From the NCBI GenBank assembly GCA_958295985.1, contig OY282432.1, positions 2,699,001-2,763,000 on the forward strand: a stretch of 64,000 nt of DNA, in the 5' to 3' direction. Numbering within the stretch: the stretch's first letter is position 1; each line of letters opens with the position of its first letter. Positions 61,701 to 64,000 of this stretch are shown here, piece by piece. This DNA comes from an uncultured Candidatus Binatia bacterium (lineage in GTDB: Bacteria; Desulfobacterota; Binatia; UBA9968; JAJDTQ01). The notes below the pieces were generated by a model. That model was not told the origin of the DNA, did no database searches, and saw only the letters and a program-made list of their open reading frames with translations. The position numbers and the translations under genes are program-made.

Positions 61701-62585
61701 TCATTTCCAGGCGCCTCCTCCCAGGGTGATGGCCAGTGTCCCGGTCACCACCGCGACACTGCCGGTCACGGTCCGCAGCGTCACCATCTCGATGCTGCGA
61801 AGGAAGACCACCGTGAAGACCAGCACCCACATGGGTTGGGTGGCGACCATAGGGGTCACGAAGATCACCGGCCCCACGCTGAGAGCCGTGTTGAACAGGA
61901 GGAACCCCAGGTTTTCCAGCACCGCGGCCGTCATGAAGGGTGCCATGGCCTGCCGGTTCCACACGGGCCGGTTCGGAGCGCCCGCGGAGGCCAGATAGCC
62001 CCCGAAGGTCACCAGCGAGACCACCCCGACGATGGCGGCGAACAGGATGGGGTGGCCGGCCGACTTCAGCGAGAAGCGGGCAATGTTGTGCACCGCGGCC
62101 GCGGTGACGGCGCCGGAGAGCGAGTAAACGCCGTGCCACCAGCGCGCGGCGGAAAGTCTTTCCTCCTGGCGCCAGGAGATCAGTGTGATGCCCGTCACCA
62201 CCAGCAGGATTCCCGTCAGCACGGGCACGGTGGCGGTCTCGCCCAGGAACGTGAGCGCCAGCAGGGCGCTGAAGAGCGGATGGGTGGAGCGCAGCGCCGT
62301 GCCACGGGCCGCGCCGATCTTCGAGATGCCCGTGTAGGTGAGCCAGCGCACCACCGGCATCAGGACCCCCACCAGCATCGCCGCCCACAGAAAGGTCGTG
62401 TCCACGGCCGGGATGCCCGTGAACACCCCGACCAGGGCCCACAGGATCACGGTCTGCGAGATCAGCGAGAGCAGGGTGACCGTGCTGGCGTTGGAGTACT
62501 GCAGGCCCCGGCGCGCCGAGATGATGCTGATGCCGTAGGTCCACGCCGTCAGCAGACCGATGGCCTGGGGCAGCAGTTGCGTCAT
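61701..62585 (-). CDS. EamA/DMT-family transporter
   Basis: A 294-residue membrane protein with ten hydrophobic helices in two repeats. The first (QTVILWALVGVFTGI...AARGTALRSTHPLFSALLALTFLGE) and the second (ENLGFLLFNTALSVGPVIFVTPMVATQPMWVLVFTVVFL) both end with the helix 4-5 motif typical of EamA domains. It starts at ATG 62585; the open frame upstream overlaps the cyclodeaminase gene in another phase. It lies 13 bp after that gene, so the two are probably co-transcribed. The exporter may act on a metabolite related to the enzyme. Confidence 0.83.
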   Translation of the reverse strand: MTQLLPQAIGLLTAWTYGISIISARRGLQYSNASTVTLLSLISQTVILWALVGVFTGIPAVDTTFLWAAMLVGVLMPVVRWLTYTGISKIGAARGTALRSTHPLFSALLALTFLGETATVPVLTGILLVVTGITLISWRQEERLSAARWWHGVYSLSGAVTAAAVHNIARFSLKSAGHPILFAAIVGVVSLVTFGGYLASAGAPNRPVWNRQAMAPFMTAAVLENLGFLLFNTALSVGPVIFVTPMVATQPMWVLVFTVVFLRSIEMVTLRTVTGSVAVVTGTLAITLGGGAWK

Positions 62586-62598
62586 GGGCGCAGGATCG

Positions 62599-63660
62599 CT
62601 AGTTGCGGATGTCCTGCTGAAACCACTCCAGCGGCAGGTCGCGGCCGAGGCCGTTCTCTTTGGCGTAGCGGTAGACGAGGTAGCCGACCGCGGCGAACTG
62701 GATGCCGGCCGAGAAGTTGTGGTGCAACGTGGTCTGCGCGTCGTTCTCCCGGCCGGGCTTCTCGCCGGCCAGCACCTCGGACAGGGTGGTGTGGTTCCGG
62801 TTGGTGTAGCGGCGGCGGTAGTTGTCGTCGATGGGACGCCGGTCGCGTTCTTCCTGAGTGCCCAGGGCATAGTTCAGGACGGCCTGGTTGGAGGTGCCGA
62901 TGACCACGTCCGCCTTCTCGTAGGTGTCGCCTTCCAGCTCTTCCGGGCGCACGTCCACCACGTGCATGCCGGTCTGCAACCAGTCGGACTGAAACAGCGG
63001 AATGCGCGAATCCGTACAGGTGGCGCCGACGTCGACTCCGCTCATGGCTTCCCTGGCCGAGTTGACCGCGGTGACCGGGACCTTCAGGAACTCCGCCATC
63101 TCCCGGGCGTAGGCGTCGCGGTGGGCCTGGGTGGGGCTGAATACCTTGACCCGTTCGATGGGCCGGACGGCGCAGGCGGCCATGGCGTAGGTGCGCGCCA
63201 TGGCGCCGGAACCCAGGACCCCGAGCACCCTGGAATCCGGGCGGGAAAGATGCTTCACTCCGACCCCGGCGGTGGCGCCCACGCGATAGCTCTGGAGATA
63301 CCCGTCGTTCATGATGCACAACAGCTCGCCGGTGCGGGTGTCCACCAGCAGGATGATGCCGCAGTACTTGCCGGGCTCGACGTTGAACCAGTGCTCCGTG
63401 ACCGCGCCGCCGTACTCTTGCCAGGTCATGATGTCCAGCTTGAAGCGAAACGCCAGCACGGGCGGGTCCTTGATGGCGCCCAGGAGCGAGCCCCAGCGAA
63501 AGTAGTCGCCCACGGTGGCGGTGGGGGACCACAGGTCGGTCCGGGGCTGGTAGACGGCGTCCCCCTCGGCGAGCTGCTTCAGTGCGTTCTCCATGGCCTC
63601 GATGGCGTCGTTCATGGTGAGGGCCTGCTCGGCGATGCGGTTGTCGATCAGTAGCGGCAT
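62599..63660 (-). CDS. Ornithine cyclodeaminase/mu-crystallin-family enzyme
   Basis: A 353-residue NAD-dependent protein. The N-terminal dimerisation domain (LIDNRIAEQALTMNDAIEAMENAL) is followed by YRVGATAGVGVKHLSRPDSRVLGVLGSGAMARTYAMAACAV, which carries the dinucleotide motif GSGAMA, and by VKVFSPTQAHRDAYAREM. Family activities include ornithine cyclodeamination, ketimine reduction and alanine or N-methyl-amino-acid dehydrogenation. The specific substrate cannot be assigned. I use the ATG at 63660 (MPLLIDNRIAEQAL); the frame upstream to 63726 shows no homology. Confidence 0.85.
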   Translation of the reverse strand: MPLLIDNRIAEQALTMNDAIEAMENALKQLAEGDAVYQPRTDLWSPTATVGDYFRWGSLLGAIKDPPVLAFRFKLDIMTWQEYGGAVTEHWFNVEPGKYCGIILLVDTRTGELLCIMNDGYLQSYRVGATAGVGVKHLSRPDSRVLGVLGSGAMARTYAMAACAVRPIERVKVFSPTQAHRDAYAREMAEFLKVPVTAVNSAREAMSGVDVGATCTDSRIPLFQSDWLQTGMHVVDVRPEELEGDTYEKADVVIGTSNQAVLNYALGTQEERDRRPIDDNYRRRYTNRNHTTLSEVLAGEKPGRENDAQTTLHHNFSAGIQFAAVGYLVYRYAKENGLGRDLPLEWFQQDIRN

Positions 63661-63782
63661 GGGTTTTCTCCGGTGGCTTGGAAGTAGTCTTGTGCTAGCA
63701 GCTTTTTGGCGCGAGTGTCCACCCACCGCCCTGGAGTTGAAGTCCGTGCGCGAAACGCTATCCTGAAGTTCGAGAGGTGACG

Positions 63783-64000
63783 ATGGACAGAAACCGCATG
63801 ATCGGAACGTGGCGTCTCCGCGAATTTCGTTTCACCGACGCCGACGGCAACTCCGGGTCGCGTCAGGACGCTCCGACGGTGGGGCGAATCGAATACACCG
63901 CGGAGGGTCACATGGCCACCGCCACCCGCCGGCCCGATGGTTCCTACTTCAGCTACTTCGGGGAGTTCGAGCTCCATGAGGACGTGGTGCTCCACCACGT
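63783..64000 (+). CDS. Lipocalin-like domain protein (partial, runs off the window)
   Basis: 72 residues visible from ATG 63783: MDRNRMIGTWRLREFRFTDADGN, then GRIEYTAEGHMATATRRPDG and YFSYFGEFELHEDVVLHH. The opening IGTWRLREF and the strand pattern are those of small lipocalin-like (Lipocalin_5 type) proteins. It is divergent from the cyclodeaminase gene. The gene continues past the window, and its function is unknown. Confidence 0.65.
   Translation, partial: MDRNRMIGTWRLREFRFTDADGNSGSRQDAPTVGRIEYTAEGHMATATRRPDGSYFSYFGEFELHEDVVLHH

Noticed and set aside
1..64000. CRISPR arrays, tRNA or rRNA genes
   Set aside because: No regularly spaced repeats with unique spacers, and no cloverleaf or rRNA-like conserved segments were found on reading through the window.

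Overview
The window is GC-rich, densely packed bacterial chromosome with short operons on both strands. It encodes no tRNA, rRNA or CRISPR array that I could see. An Mrp-type Na+/H+ antiporter, a NrfC/DmsB-like iron-sulfur protein, a molybdopterin dehydrogenase trio and many small-molecule catabolic enzymes suggest a respiring, metabolically versatile Gram-negative organism. The gene style recalls deep-branching or sponge-associated Proteobacteria, Tectomicrobia or Binatota, but I cannot fix the taxon from sequence alone.

0-10 kb is core-like: a partial Fe-S subunit at the left edge, a two-subunit CoA-transferase, a complete seven-gene mrpABCDEFG operon, and a convergent NhaD/ArsB-type ion transporter separated from it by a strong hairpin. 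10-11.6 kb is an AT-richer insert with a broken small membrane/coiled-coil gene and poorly characterised ORFs. 11.6-18.3 kb is a minus-strand type I restriction-modification operon with a ~1.77 kb internal tandem duplication: hsdR, hsdM, a chimeric hsdS'-'hsdR stub, a second hsdM, then hsdS. A near-consensus promoter precedes hsdR.

18.4-33 kb is accessory metabolism: an LLM-class oxidoreductase; three tandem small membrane/coiled-coil genes; a flavoprotein/2Fe-2S/pyridine-nucleotide oxidoreductase operon with a 166-bp palindromic-ended mobile repeat at its 5' end; a D-aminoacylase-like amidohydrolase next to a haem-oxygenase-like diiron protein; a cyclase, a 2-hydroxyacid dehydrogenase, a NYN/OST-HTH protein and two MFS exporters.

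33-55 kb is a defence island and the most interesting part. An intact locus (39.5-52.9 kb) has a DUF499 ATPase, a 161-aa partner, a DUF1156 DNA methylase and a PLD-helicase. This is the helicase-methylase-ATPase layout that I recall being called Hma. A DUF262/DUF3696/unknown triad sits between the 161-aa gene and the methylase. Directly upstream (33.07-39.53 kb) is what looks like a second, gutted copy of the same locus. Only the 3' end of its 161-aa gene and the 5' end of its methylase survive, but between them, in the same cargo slot, sit an intact Septu-like ptuAB pair and a two-ATPase module with its own promoter and 15-nt repeats. Short repeats mark the 5' and 3' borders of both copies. 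The layout argues that this kind of locus carries exchangeable defence cargo in a fixed slot. An ImmA/IrrE-like protein with a destroyed zinc motif and a small partner follow the right border.

55-64 kb returns to metabolism: a FAD/molybdopterin/2Fe-2S dehydrogenase operon, an Asp-box beta-propeller, a PolB-type 3'-5' exonuclease, an MFS and an EamA transporter, an ornithine-cyclodeaminase-like enzyme and a partial lipocalin-like ORF at the right edge.
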